A DNA stretch of 64,000 nucleotides from an uncultured Prevotellaceae bacterium (GCA_902780025.1 CACZDV010000014.1:1-64000); one strand, 5' to 3'; numbered from the stretch's first letter, positions 1 through 8,652 are shown. Notes: generated by a model not told the origin, from the letters alone. Made by a program: numbers and translations.

Positions 1-126
1 CAGCTGTGCCTTCTCCGTATATTTCTCGAGCAAAGCCAGCTCGTTGCCGGCAGCTTCCACTTCTTTTCTGATGCCCTCGACAGCTGCAGCTGCGAAAGGC
101 TTTTCTGTTGCTACTAATACTTTCAT
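1..126 (-). CDS. serA: D-3-phosphoglycerate dehydrogenase, N-terminal fragment (runs off left edge)
   Basis: The reverse strand from 126 opens with ATG and reads 42 codons without a stop to the window edge, beginning MKVLVATEKPF and continuing through an alanine-rich stretch. This is the usual opening of the short Bacteroidetes phosphoglycerate dehydrogenase, which oxidises 3-phosphoglycerate to 3-phosphohydroxypyruvate, the first step of serine synthesis. It lies just downstream of serC on the same strand, and serC performs the next step, which supports the call. Only the N-terminus is visible: no NAD-binding or catalytic residues can be checked, so the name rests on the opening residues and on the neighbour. 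Confidence 0.75.
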   Translation of the reverse strand, partial: MKVLVATEKPFAAAAVEGIRKEVEAAGNELALLEKYTEKAQL

Positions 127-277
127 ATAGCCTACCCCCAACACCTCCCCAAGGGAGGGGAGCTAAATTACTTTGGGGTCTCCGTTTCTTTATTGTTTTA
201 CTGATGTTTATTATAATAGCAGTCCACCTCTAACCAATTGCCAAGCCCCTCCCTTGGGGAGGGGTTGGGGGTGGGCT
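127..277. repeat. GC-rich inverted repeat between serA and serC
   Basis: The 151-nt gap holds two complementary arms, about 134-160 (CACCTCCCCAAGGGAGGGG) and about 243-275 (CCCCTCCCTTGGGGAGG). Each arm is itself a near-palindrome. The intervening 80 nt are AT-rich and contain no gene. The element belongs to the same class as the repeats at 49800-50080 and inside the genes at 52200-54362 and 61846-64000. It could act as a hairpin that reduces read-through from serC to serA, but that is inference. Confidence 0.7.
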
Positions 278-1345
278 TTAGTGCTGTGCCTCAAACTCCT
301 TCATGCAGGCCACGAGTGCGTTGCAGCCTTCAATGGTCTGGGCGTTGTAGCAGCTGGCACGGAAACCGCCCACCGAGCGGTGGCCCTTGACGCCAACCAT
401 GCCCTTCGACGTAGCGAAGTCAAGGAAGTCCTTCTCCAGTTCCTTGTACTCGTCGGCCATAACGAAGCAGAGGTTCATCACCGAACGGTCCTCTTCGACG
501 GCTGTTCCGCGGAACATCTTGTTACGGTCAATCTCACCATAGACAATCTCTGCACGCTGCTGAGCCAGCTTGTCCATAGCCTCTACGCCACCCTGGGCCT
601 TGATCCAGCGCAGGTTCTCGAGTGCACAGTAGATGGGCACCACGGGAGGAGTGTTGAACATAGAGCCCTTATCGACGTGGGTACGATAGTCGAGCATGGT
701 GGGAATCTCACGGGGAGCGCGTCCCAATTTATCGTCCTTCACAATAATAATAGTCACACCAGCCATAGCGAGGTTCTTCTGTGCACCGGCATAGATGGCG
801 TCGTACTTCTTCACGTCAACAGGACGCGAGAAGATGTCAGAAGACATGTCGGCAATGAGGGGCACACAAACGTCGAGGTCCTTGCGGATTTCGGTACCGT
901 AGATGGTGTTGTTGGTCGTGATGTGCAGGTAGTCTGCGTCAGCGGGAACGGTCCAGTCCTTAGGAATGAACGTATAGTTGGCATCGGCCGAAGAAGCCAC
1001 TTCAACCACTTCGCCGAACAACTTGGCTTCCTTCATGGCCTTCTTAGCCCAGACACCAGTGTTCAGGTAGGCAGCCTTCTTGATGAGGAAGTTATAGGGA
1101 ATCATGCAGAACTCGAGGCTTGCACCACCACCGAGGAAGATGACGGAGTAACCTTCGGGAATGCTCAGCAGCTCCTTGACGAGGGCAACGGCCTCATCGA
1201 CGACGGGCTGGAAATCCTTGGCACGATGGCTGATCTCCATCAGAGAGAGACCCGAGCCATTGAAGTCTAAACACTGTTGTGCGGTCTTCTCGATAACCTC
1301 GCGGGGAAGCATCGACGGACCTGCGTTAAAGTTATACTTCTTCAT
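278..1345 (-). CDS. serC: Phosphoserine aminotransferase
   Basis: This 355-residue PLP enzyme of aminotransferase class V converts 3-phosphohydroxypyruvate plus glutamate to phosphoserine and 2-oxoglutarate, the second step of serine synthesis; it can also act in PLP synthesis. The N-terminus [13 protein letters not shown] carries the family GPS/M signature, and AGAQKN holds the PLP-binding lysine. The C-terminal [14 protein letters not shown] motif is the SerC phosphate-binding region. Length is normal for the family. It is followed by serA on the same strand, giving a two-gene serine operon. A -33/-7 type promoter lies about 50 nt upstream of the ATG at 1345. Confidence 0.96.
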   Translation of the reverse strand: MKKYNFNAGPSMLPREVIEKTAQQCLDFNGSGLSLMEISHRAKDFQPVVDEAVALVKELLSIPEGYSVIFLGGGASLEFCMIPYNFLIKKAAYLNTGVWAKKAMKEAKLFGEVVEVASSADANYTFIPKDWTVPADADYLHITTNNTIYGTEIRKDLDVCVPLIADMSSDIFSRPVDVKKYDAIYAGAQKNLAMAGVTIIIVKDDKLGRAPREIPTMLDYRTHVDKGSMFNTPPVVPIYCALENLRWIKAQGGVEAMDKLAQQRAEIVYGEIDRNKMFRGTAVEEDRSVMNLCFVMADEYKELEKDFLDFATSKGMVGVKGHRSVGGFRASCYNAQTIEGCNALVACMKEFEAQH

Positions 1346-1396
1346 TTTTTTGATGTAGTTTTATTGTTAATGATGATTGTGTCTAAAAAAACGCTG

Positions 1397-1428
1397 CGAA
1401 GTTACACTTTTTATTTCATTCAGCCAAA
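1397..1428 (-). promoter_or_regulatory. Bacteroidetes-type promoter for serC
   Basis: On the reverse strand, TTTG (1425-1428) and TAACTTCG (1397-1404) are separated by 20 nt. This matches the -33 TTTG / -7 TAnnTTTG layout of Bacteroidetes primary sigma promoters, with one deviation in the -7 box. Confidence 0.6.
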
Positions 1429-1493
1429 CTTTTGAGCAGAAATTAACGTCTGGGCGGCTTAATCCTTACTATTTGTCAAGTCGGCATGACAGA

Positions 1494-2819
1494 TTAGCGC
1501 ACTTCTTCCACCACCGTCTTGAGGCCTTTGATTTTCTCGCCTGCCACGTTACGCAGCACCTCGCGCAGACGGTGGCGGCTGACGGCGGCATAGCTGTAGC
1601 GGTCGTTCACGTCGATGCGGCCGATGTCCTGTGCGGTCAGCCCGCCTTGCTTGCAGAGGAAGCCGACAATGTCGCCCCGGCTGATCTTGTCTTTCTTGCC
1701 CTTACCTATATATATAGTAGCCATGAGAGGCTGCGGGACGGGCTGCTCTGAGGGGAGCGGGAGTTCGAAGTCGGCGACCTCGGCATTGACATAGTCGGGC
1801 ATTTGCTCGGCCGGACCTAACAGGAAGTAGGCATTGCCCTGCTTGTCCCAGCGGGCTGTGCGGCCCACGCGGTGGATGTAGCCCTCTTCGCTTTCGGGCA
1901 GATGGTAGTGAATGATGTTGGCCACGTCGGGAATATCGAGGCCGCGCGATGCCAAGTCGGTGGCAACCAACACGTTGACCGAGCCATTCGAGAAACGGTA
2001 GAGGGCCGCCTCACGCTGGCGCTGCTCCAGTGCCCCATGCAGGAAACTGGTAACGAAGCCCTGTTCCACTAAATAGTTATTGACACGCTCCACGGAGTCG
2101 CGGTAGTTCAGGAAGACAATGCTCTGCCCCTCGCCCAAAGCCAGAAGCAGGTCGCGCAGGGTTGACAGCTTGTCCTTCTGCGGCGAACGGACGGTGAATA
2201 CGGATACGCGCCCGGGTATCTGCTCGTCGTCAGGCAGGAAATCAACGACGGTGCCTTTCTTCGACAGGTTCAGGAACTGGGGAATCTCCTCGGCATTAGT
2301 GGCCGACAGCAGAATGCGGCGCTGCAGACCTGGCAACATCTTCAAGAGTCGCGCCATTTCGCCCTGAAAGCCCATTTCCAGGCACTTGTCGAACTCGTCG
2401 ATGACGAGCCAGCGCACGCTGTAAGGCGTAATGTTCTGCTTCTGCAAATGGTCGCAAAGGCGTCCGGGCGTACCGAAGACGATGTGCGGCTTCGTCTCCT
2501 TGAGCCTGCGGTGCTCGTCCATGGCGGCACGTCCGCCGTAGCAGCTCTGCGACCTAAGACCCGCCCCCATGCGCTTCAGCACGGTGTCTGACTGTAAGGC
2601 GAGTTCGCGGCCTGGCACCACGACCAGTGCCTGCACGTTGTCAGAAGAGCTGTCTAACAGCTCGCTGAGCGGAAGCAGGTAGGCCAGCGTCTTGCCGGAC
2701 CCCGTGGGTGACAGGATAACGGTGTCGCCCGTGCCGCCAGTAATGGCATCGTAGGTATCCTCCTGCATGTCGTTGAGCACTATGCCCAGTTTGTCTAATA
2801 GCTGTTCTTTCAATTTCAT
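1494..2819 (-). CDS. DEAD-box RNA helicase with DbpA-type RNA-binding tail
   Basis: This 441-residue ATP-dependent RNA helicase has Walker A SPTGSGKT at residues 37-44, motif II as DEFD rather than DEAD, SAT as motif III, and HRVGRTAR as motif VI. The last 75 residues (from TIYIGKGKKDKISRGD) resemble the DbpA RNA-binding domain, which in Escherichia coli binds 23S rRNA hairpin 92; a role in large-subunit assembly is therefore likely by family. The start at 2819 (MKLKEQLL) is chosen because the upstream extension has no family similarity and crosses the promoter box. The gene stands alone, convergent with nothing and divergent from the TonB receptor. Confidence 0.88.
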   Translation of the reverse strand: MKLKEQLLDKLGIVLNDMQEDTYDAITGGTGDTVILSPTGSGKTLAYLLPLSELLDSSSDNVQALVVVPGRELALQSDTVLKRMGAGLRSQSCYGGRAAMDEHRRLKETKPHIVFGTPGRLCDHLQKQNITPYSVRWLVIDEFDKCLEMGFQGEMARLLKMLPGLQRRILLSATNAEEIPQFLNLSKKGTVVDFLPDDEQIPGRVSVFTVRSPQKDKLSTLRDLLLALGEGQSIVFLNYRDSVERVNNYLVEQGFVTSFLHGALEQRQREAALYRFSNGSVNVLVATDLASRGLDIPDVANIIHYHLPESEEGYIHRVGRTARWDKQGNAYFLLGPAEQMPDYVNAEVADFELPLPSEQPVPQPLMATIYIGKGKKDKISRGDIVGFLCKQGGLTAQDIGRIDVNDRYSYAAVSRHRLREVLRNVAGEKIKGLKTVVEEVR

Positions 2820-2824
2820 GGCGG

Positions 2825-2856
2825 CAAAGTTACTACTTTTTTTCCATATCACCAAA
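2825..2856 (-). promoter_or_regulatory. Promoter for the DEAD-box helicase, nearly leaderless
   Basis: On the reverse strand a -7 box TAACTTTG (2825-2832) and a TTTG-type -33 element (2853-2856) are spaced 20 nt apart. Only 5 nt separate the -7 box from the ATG at 2819, so the transcript should start at or within a base or two of the start codon. Confidence 0.6.
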
Positions 2857-2930
2857 AAAAGGGAGCTCAACCTGCCCGACTTCGCACGCAGATACAATAA
2901 TCAGCGAAAAAATGCGTTACTATAACGAAT

Positions 2931-5321
2931 ATGAAGACAATGACAACCAGACATATACTGACGACGCTGCTGCTCGTGCTGATGGGTTCGGGCACGGCGG
3001 CAGTGGCCCAGACTTTCACGCTGACAGGCCGCGTCATCGACGAAGAGAACAACCCCATTGAGCTGGCCAACGTGAGCTGTGCGGCACAGGGAAAACTCTC
3101 AATGACGAACCTGAAGGGAGAATTTAGCATAACACTAAAATCGGCTGATTCCGTGGTGGTTAAGTTTTCCATGGTAGGCTACAACGCAAAGAAGCGCACC
3201 TTCCGCAACCCGAAGGGCAAGATGCAGATTGAAGTGATGCTCCCCTCGCTCGAAGCGCTGGGCGAAGTGGTGGTGACGGAACGCCGACGGCAGAACACGC
3301 CGACGGAACAGCTGACGCCCCGCGACACCAAGGCGGCCCCCTCGGCCAGCGGCAATGCCGTTGAGGAACTGGTACAGCAGCAGGCAGGCGTGTCGTCGCA
3401 CAACGAACTAAGCAGCCAATATAACGTGCGCGGCGGGTCGTTCGACGAGAACTCCGTCTATATCAACAACATCGAGGTGTTCCGTCCGTTGCTGGTACGC
3501 AGCGGTGAGCAGGAAGGCCTGTCGGTTATCAATGCCGACATGGTGGAGTCGATAGGCTTCAGCAGCGGCGGCTTCGAGGCCCGCTATGGCGACAAGATGT
3601 CGTCGGCATTGGACATTCGATACCGCCGGCCCGACAAGACCGAGGCCACACTGCAGGCATCGCTGTTGGGGGCCAGCGCCTATTTTGGCATGGGCGGCAA
3701 GCGGTTCTCCATGAGTCACGGCCTGCGCTACAAGACCAACAGCTACCTCTTAGGCACAACCGACACCAAAGGCGAGTACAGCCCGTCGTTCTTAGACTAC
3801 CAAACGTACCTGACCTACAAGCCGTCAAAACGCTGGCTGTTTGAGTTTATTGGCAACATAGCCAACAACCATTACAACTTTGAGCCCGAAGACCGTGAGA
3901 CATCGTTCGGCACACTCGAGAACGCCAAGACCTTTAAGGTGTATTTCGACGGTAAGGAGAAGGATATCTTCAGGACCTTATTCGGCAACCTGAGCATTAC
4001 CTACAACATTACGCCCGACACGCACATATCGCTGCTCGGAGCAGCCTTCCACACCAAGGAGCGTGAGACCTACGACATCATAGGACAATACTGGCTCGAC
4101 GACGCGCAGACGGCAGAGCAGCTGGGCGTGGGAACGTACATGGAGCATGCCCGCAACCGACTTTCGGCAACGGTGATGAGCGGAAAACTGATGGTGCAGC
4201 ACCGCACCAAGCACCACCAGTGGGAAGGCGCATTTACACTGAAGCGCGAAAAGATTGAGGAGTACTCGCGCGAATGGGAAATGCGCGACTCCAGCGGTTA
4301 CTCGCTGCCCCACTCCGCCGACCGCCTGGACCTGATTTACCAGCTGACGGCCGACAACAAGCTGAACTCCACGCGCACCGAGGCCTACCTGCAGGACACC
4401 TACCGATGGGCTACGGGGGCCGACGTGCAGAGCTTCTTCACGCTCTGTTATGGCGTCCGCATGAGCCACTGGTCGTTTAACGGCGAGACCACCGTGTCGC
4501 CCCGTGTGGCATTGGCGGTAACACCGGCCTTCAATCAGGACCTGACGTTCCGACTGGCCGCAGGACTCTACTACCAGGCACCGTTCTTCAAGGAGATGCG
4601 CGACACCACCACCATCAACGGACAAACCGTAGTGACGTTCAACGACAAGATAAAAAGCCAGCGCAGCATACACTTCGTGGCCGCCATGGACTATCGGTTC
4701 AAGATGCTGGAACGCCCGTTCCGCTTCACCGCCGAGGCCTACTACAAGGCGTTAGACAAGCTGATTCCATACAACGTGCAGAACATGAAGCTGACCTACT
4801 ACGGCGAAAACATCGGCAAGGGCCACGCCGCCGGACTCGACTTCAAGCTGTTTGGCGAGTTCGTGCCCGGCACCGACTCATGGCTGACGTTCTCGCTCAT
4901 GTCCACCAAGCAGGAGTTCAACGGCCACTCCATGCCGCTGCCTACCGACCAACGGTGGGCCATGAACCTGCACTTCACCGACTACTTCCCTGGAACCGAA
5001 CGGTGGCGCATGACGCTCCGACTGGCTTTTGCCGACGGTCTGCCCTTCGGCGCGCCCCACCGCGGACTGGAGTACCAGCAGTTCCGTGCCCCCGCCTACC
5101 GCCGCGCCGACATCGGTCTTAGCTACTTGGCCTATAAAGGCAAGCGGAGTGACAGGTTCGGTCTGAAGAACGTCTGGCTCGGCGTTGACTGCCTCAACCT
5201 CTTCGGCATCAACAACGTGAACTCCTACTACTGGGTTACCGACGTGAGCAGCCAGCAGTATGCCGTGCCCAACTACCTGACCGGCCGACTCATCAATGCC
5301 AAGCTGAGCGTGGAGTTCTGA
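2931..5321 (+). CDS. TonB-dependent receptor with carboxypeptidase-regulatory-like N-domain
   Basis: This 796-residue outer-membrane receptor has a signal peptide of about 27 residues (hydrophobic run ending AVAQ). A CarboxypepD_reg-like beta domain follows (about 28-110, starting TGRVIDEENNP), then a TonB plug (about 120-240, including NVRGGSFDENSVYINN and GGFEARYGDKMSS), then a beta-barrel ending in a terminal aromatic, KLSVEF. It should transport an unknown large ligand with energy from TonB-ExbBD. There is no SusD partner next to it, so it is not a standard Sus polysaccharide locus; siderophore, cobalamin or peptide uptake are all possible. An alternative ATG lies three codons downstream. 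It is monocistronic, followed by a weak hairpin. Confidence 0.92.
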   Translation: MKTMTTRHILTTLLLVLMGSGTAAVAQTFTLTGRVIDEENNPIELANVSCAAQGKLSMTNLKGEFSITLKSADSVVVKFSMVGYNAKKRTFRNPKGKMQIEVMLPSLEALGEVVVTERRRQNTPTEQLTPRDTKAAPSASGNAVEELVQQQAGVSSHNELSSQYNVRGGSFDENSVYINNIEVFRPLLVRSGEQEGLSVINADMVESIGFSSGGFEARYGDKMSSALDIRYRRPDKTEATLQASLLGASAYFGMGGKRFSMSHGLRYKTNSYLLGTTDTKGEYSPSFLDYQTYLTYKPSKRWLFEFIGNIANNHYNFEPEDRETSFGTLENAKTFKVYFDGKEKDIFRTLFGNLSITYNITPDTHISLLGAAFHTKERETYDIIGQYWLDDAQTAEQLGVGTYMEHARNRLSATVMSGKLMVQHRTKHHQWEGAFTLKREKIEEYSREWEMRDSSGYSLPHSADRLDLIYQLTADNKLNSTRTEAYLQDTYRWATGADVQSFFTLCYGVRMSHWSFNGETTVSPRVALAVTPAFNQDLTFRLAAGLYYQAPFFKEMRDTTTINGQTVVTFNDKIKSQRSIHFVAAMDYRFKMLERPFRFTAEAYYKALDKLIPYNVQNMKLTYYGENIGKGHAAGLDFKLFGEFVPGTDSWLTFSLMSTKQEFNGHSMPLPTDQRWAMNLHFTDYFPGTERWRMTLRLAFADGLPFGAPHRGLEYQQFRAPAYRRADIGLSYLAYKGKRSDRFGLKNVWLGVDCLNLFGINNVNSYYWVTDVSSQQYAVPNYLTGRLINAKLSVEF

Positions 5322-5392
5322 GGAATACAAAAAAAATAAGAATACCCAGATGCAGATGGGCCAGGTTACTGCGTTAAAAAAGAATAATGTTC

Positions 5393-5410
5393 AACGCTCT
5401 ATAGAGTGTT
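5393..5410 (+). terminator. Weak hairpin after the TonB receptor
   Basis: AACGCTCT and AGAGTGTT pair (one G-U) around a two-base centre and are followed by TTTC. It lies 72 nt past the receptor stop and just before the mce promoter. Stem and U-tract are short, so termination efficiency is uncertain. Confidence 0.4.
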
Positions 5411-5426
5411 TTCAATAATAAATGAG

Positions 5427-5434
5427 TACCTTTG
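5427..5434 (+). promoter_or_regulatory. -7 box upstream of mce
   Basis: TACCTTTG matches the Bacteroidetes -7 consensus TAnnTTTG, 34 nt before the mce ATG. The -33 element is not clear. Confidence 0.5.
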
Positions 5435-5468
5435 CAACACTATATAGTACATTTAATACTTAAAACTT

Positions 5469-5876
5469 ATGAAGATTTCACACATTGAGCATCTGGGTAT
5501 TGCTGTCCAGAGCATTGAAGAAAGCCTGCCGTTCTTCACTAACGTGCTGGGCTTAGAGTGTTATGCAACAGAGGTCGTAGAAGACCAGAAAGTAAAGACT
5601 GCCTTCCTGAAGTGCGGAGAAGTAAAGCTGGAGCTGCTGGAGCCCACAAGCCCCGAGAGCACCATCCAGAAGTGGCTCGACAAAGGCAACAAGGGCGTTC
5701 ACCATGTGGCTTTCTGCATTGAGGACGGCGTAGCTAACGCACTTGCCGAAGTCAGCGAAAAGGGCGTACGCCTCATCGACCAGGCTCCACGCAAGGGTGC
5801 CGAAGGCTTGAACATCGCCTTCCTGCATCCGAAGTCAACTGCCGGCGTGCTGACAGAGCTTTGTGAACACCCCTAA
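5469..5876 (+). CDS. mce: Methylmalonyl-CoA epimerase
   Basis: This 135-residue vicinal-oxygen-chelate protein starts KISHIEHLGIAVQSIEESL, with the metal-ligand histidine of the first beta-alpha-beta module. A second module begins HHVAFCIEDG, and ELCEHP closes the C-terminus. It interconverts (R)- and (S)-methylmalonyl-CoA, linking methylmalonyl-CoA mutase to the biotin-dependent decarboxylation to propionyl-CoA. It is directly upstream of the decarboxylase alpha subunit (mmdA) and the biotin carrier, which fits the succinate-to-propionate route of Bacteroidales. A four-helix-bundle gene remnant is inserted between mce and mmdA. Confidence 0.93.
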   Translation: MKISHIEHLGIAVQSIEESLPFFTNVLGLECYATEVVEDQKVKTAFLKCGEVKLELLEPTSPESTIQKWLDKGNKGVHHVAFCIEDGVANALAEVSEKGVRLIDQAPRKGAEGLNIAFLHPKSTAGVLTELCEHP

Positions 5877-5906
5877 GGGATTTGCGATTGACGATTTTCG
5901 ATTGAT

Positions 5907-6186
5907 ATGACTGAACTCGAATTAAAGAAGAGGTTTAAGGCTTTCTCTATTAGAATCGTTAAGATGGTAGATGCATTGCCAAACACCATTTCGGCTACTG
6001 CCATTGCCAAGCAAGTTATCAGATCCGGGACTTCACCCTATGCCAATTATCGTGCAGCCTGTTTAGGGAAATCTGACAAGGATTTCTTATTCTAACAATG
6101 AAGCGAAAGTTAGGAGAATATCCTCTGCCGTCAAAGTAATCAATCGAAAATCGAAAATCCGTAAATCGATAATAAATAGAAAATAA
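5907..6186 (+). pseudogene. Four-helix-bundle protein remnant (internal deletion)
   Basis: The first 62 codons (5907-6095) match the N-terminal half of the small four-helix-bundle (S23-like) family: ELKKRFKAFSIRIVKMVDALP, then TAIAKQVIRSGTSPYANYRAA. The usual length is near 120 residues. After GKSDKDF the frame stops. In the +1 frame from 6094, NEAKVRRISSAVKVI resembles the family C-terminal helix and runs to a stop at 6184-6186. The central third is therefore missing and the two ends are out of frame. It sits between mce and mmdA on their strand, and transcription through it is probably harmless. Its function is unknown even when intact. Confidence 0.65.
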
Positions 6187-6212
6187 ATCAATTATTAAAT
6201 AGAAAATCTAAA

Positions 6213-7773
6213 ATGTCAAAGCAATTAGAAAAAATCAAGCAACTCATTGCCAAGCGCGAGCAGGCACGTCTCGGGGGCGGTGAGAAAGCAATTGAGAAAC
6301 AGCACCAGAAAGGTAAATACACCGCCCGCGAGCGCATCGACATGCTGCTCGACGCCGGCTCCTTCGAAGAGCATGTTCAAGGAACACCGTTGCCATAACT
6401 TCGGCATGGAGAAAAAGCAGTTCCTCGGCGACGGCGTGGTAGCCGGCTCAGGCACCATCGACGGCCGTCTGGTCTTCGTCTTCGCACAGGACTTCACCGT
6501 TCATGCCGGTTCACTCTCGGAGACCATGAGCCAGAAAATCTGCAAGGTCATGGACATGGCCATGAAGATGGGTGCTCCCGTCATCGGTCTGAACGACTCC
6601 GGCGGTGCACGCATCCAGGAGGGTATCAACGCACTGGCCGGCTACGCCGAAATCTTCGAGCGTAACATTCTGGCCTCGGGCGTCATTCCGCAGATTTCAG
6701 GCATCTACGGCCCCTGCGCCGGTGGTGCCGTATATAGCCCTGCCCTGACCGACTTCACGCTGATGATGGAAGGCATCTCCTACATGTTCCTGACAGGCCC
6801 GAAGGTGGTGAAGACCGTCACGGGCGAGGACATCGACCAGGAGCACCTGGGTGGTGCCAGCGTACACTCTACGAAGAGCGGCGTAACCCACTTCACGGCC
6901 AAGACCGAGGAGGAAGGCATGCAGATGATTAAGACGCTCCTCTCCTACATCCCCTCGAACAACATGGAGACGGCTCCGCGCAAGAAGTGTACCGACCCCA
7001 TTGACCGTCTGGAGGACTCGCTGAACGAAATCATTCCCGAGAACCCCAACGAGGCATACGATATGTATAAGGTTATCGGTGCCGTGGTCGATGACGGAGA
7101 GTTCTTTGAGGTGCAGCCCAAGTTCGCCAAGAACATCATCGTGGGCTTTGCCCGCTTCAACGGCCAGAGCGTAGGCATCGTGGCCAACCAGCCCAACTGC
7201 TACGCCGGCGTGCTCGACGTGAACGCCAGCCGCAAGGGTGCCCGCTTCGTACGCTTCTGCGACGCTTTCAACATTCCTATCGTTTCGCTGGTTGACGTTC
7301 CCGGATTCCTGCCCGGTACGGGTCAGGAGTACAATGCCGTCATCCTGCACGGTGCCCAACTGCTCTACGCCTACGGCGAGGCCACCGTTCCCAAGATTAC
7401 AGTCACGCTGCGTAAGTCGTACGGCGGTTCTCACATCGTGATGGGTTCCAAGCAGCTGCATACTGACCTGAACTACGCATGGCCCTCAGCTGAGATTGCC
7501 GTGATGGGTGCCTCAGGTGCCGCTGCCGTGCTCTACGCCAAGGAGGCAAAGGCCAAGAAGGAAGCCGGTGAGGACGTCAAGGCCTTCATCGCCGAGAAGG
7601 AGCAGGAGTACGACGACCTGTTTGCTAATCCTTACCAGGCAGCCAAGTATGGCTATATCGACGACGTGATTGAGCCACGCAACACCCGCTTCCGCATTTG
7701 CCGCGGACTGGCCCAGCTGGCTACCAAGCGCGACGCCCTGCCTGCCAAGAAGCATGGTAACATACCTATGTAG
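6213..7773 (+). pseudogene. mmdA: Methylmalonyl-CoA decarboxylase / acyl-CoA carboxyltransferase subunit, frameshifted
   Basis: Carboxyltransferase-family subunit that handles the CoA substrate and the biotin-bound carboxyl. Frame 1 (6213-6371) encodes the normal N-terminus, from [16 protein letters not shown] to GSFEE. The remainder ([16 protein letters not shown] to AKKHGNIPM) is in another frame from 6373. Homologues have two residues between FEE and MF; here a single C stands between GAG and ATG, so about five bases are missing near 6372. Family motifs follow intact: [37 protein letters not shown]. The restored length would be about 521 residues. The downstream small protein and biotin carrier are intact. 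The shift may be a real mutation or a sequencing or assembly error, and an essential-looking pathway makes error plausible. Confidence 0.85.
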
Positions 7774-7778
7774 TTTAA

Positions 7779-7866
7779 TTGGACGATTTGACTATTTCAC
7801 AATTTGACTATTAGCCTCGCGCTGACAGCAATTGTGAAATAGTACAATTGTCAAATAGTAAAATAA
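7779..7866 (+). repeat. Direct-repeat copy 1 with internal hairpin, mmdA operon
   Basis: This roughly 88-nt AT-rich element ends just before the ATG at 7871. It contains perfect 13-bp arms CTATTTCACAATT (7792-7804) and AATTGTGAAATAG (7830-7842) around a loop that includes GCGCTGACAG. A clearly related copy lies at 8025-8117. It may act as an mRNA processing or attenuation hairpin; that is inference. Confidence 0.7.
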
Positions 7867-7870
7867 AACT

Positions 7871-8023
7871 ATGAACAAGAACGAAGTATATGCTGCCATC
7901 GCATTGGCACTACATGAGTTCAAGGGCAACAACGTGCATGACAAGGAGCCCGGCATCATCACCATTGCCGAACACCAGACGCAATGGAACGGCTATGCCC
8001 TGAGTATGACGGAACACCCATGA
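7871..8023 (+). CDS. Small conserved protein of the methylmalonyl-CoA decarboxylase operon
   Basis: An ATG-to-TGA frame of 50 codons encodes MNKNEVYAAIALALHEF followed by GNNVHDKEPGIITI and ending SMTEHP. It lies between mmdA and the biotin carrier gene on the same strand. As far as I recall, similar short proteins with an NVHDxEPGIIT core sit at this position in other Bacteroidales. It has no membrane segment, so it is not a standard gamma (OadG) subunit; it may correspond to the soluble tail of one, or be a delta-like assembly factor. It is bracketed by two copies of an intergenic repeat. Codon use and position support a real gene; the function is not established. Confidence 0.7.
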   Translation: MNKNEVYAAIALALHEFKGNNVHDKEPGIITIAEHQTQWNGYALSMTEHP

Positions 8024-8024
8024 G

Positions 8025-8117
8025 ATTGGACCATTTGACTATTTCACGATTGGACTATTAGCCCAACGCTGACAGCAATTGTGAAATTGTAAAATTGTAA
8101 ATTAGTAAAATTAGAAT
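8025..8117 (+). repeat. Direct-repeat copy 2 with internal hairpin, mmdA operon
   Basis: This copy aligns with 7779-7866 over most of its length, sharing ATTTGACTATTTCAC, CGCTGACAGCAATTGTGAAA and the trailing AGTAAAA. The inverted arms are less perfect here. It ends immediately before the biotin carrier ATG at 8119, so both downstream cistrons have the same element as a leader. Confidence 0.7.
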
Positions 8118-8118
8118 C

Positions 8119-8550
8119 ATGAAGGAATATAAATATACCATTAATGGTAACAAGTACGAAGTAGAGATTGGCGAAATCGTCGATAACGTTGCCACAGTAA
8201 AAGTGAACGGCGAAGACTTCAAGGTGGAGATGGAGCCCGAAGCAGAACCCGAGAAGAAGAAGGTGGTACTGGGCAAGCCTAAGGCAGAGACTGCTGGCGA
8301 AGCTCCTGTTGCTGCCGACACCGCCAACGTGAACACCAACAACGCCATCAAGGCTCCGCTGCCCGGCACGATTGTCGAGGTGAAGGTTGCCGTTGGCGAC
8401 GAGGTTCAGGCAGGCGACGTAGTCGTTGTGCTGGAAGCCATGAAGATGGCCAACAACCTGGAAGCCGAGAAGAGCGGAAAGGTAACGGCCGTACTTGTTC
8501 AGCAGGGCCAGAGCGTTATGGAAGACGATGCGCTCGTAGTCATCGAGTAA
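8119..8550 (+). CDS. Biotin carboxyl carrier protein of methylmalonyl-CoA decarboxylase/carboxylase
   Basis: This 143-residue protein has a biotinyl-attachment domain at the C-terminus. EAMKM at 106-110 carries the biotinylated Lys109, preceded by IKAPLPGTIVEV (77-88) and followed by a second half-repeat with GKVTAVLVQQGQSV. Residues 40-75 are a charged, then Ala/Pro-rich flexible linker, typical of swinging-arm carriers. It shuttles CO2 from methylmalonyl-CoA (via MmdA) to the membrane decarboxylase or to an acceptor. It is the last gene of the mce operon. A large inverted repeat follows the stop, before the convergent panD. Confidence 0.92.
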   Translation: MKEYKYTINGNKYEVEIGEIVDNVATVKVNGEDFKVEMEPEAEPEKKKVVLGKPKAETAGEAPVAADTANVNTNNAIKAPLPGTIVEVKVAVGDEVQAGDVVVVLEAMKMANNLEAEKSGKVTAVLVQQGQSVMEDDALVVIE

Positions 8551-8560
8551 ACAACCCTTT

Positions 8561-8652
8561 TTATTTTTACGGTTTACGGATTTTCGATTGAATACCAATG
8601 TGGCGGTATTATGCTTGTTACATTTAAATTGAAAATCCGTAAATCGTAAATA
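8561..8652. terminator. Large inverted repeat between convergent genes
   Basis: GTTTACGGATTTTCGATT near 8572-8589 and AATTGAAAATCCGTAAA near 8627-8645 are complementary arms, with a nested AATACC/GGTATT hairpin. It lies between the convergent biotin carrier and panD genes and is a plausible bidirectional terminator. Similar GATTTACGGATT words recur at 5880-5905, 6145-6170 and 31025-31060. Confidence 0.5.
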
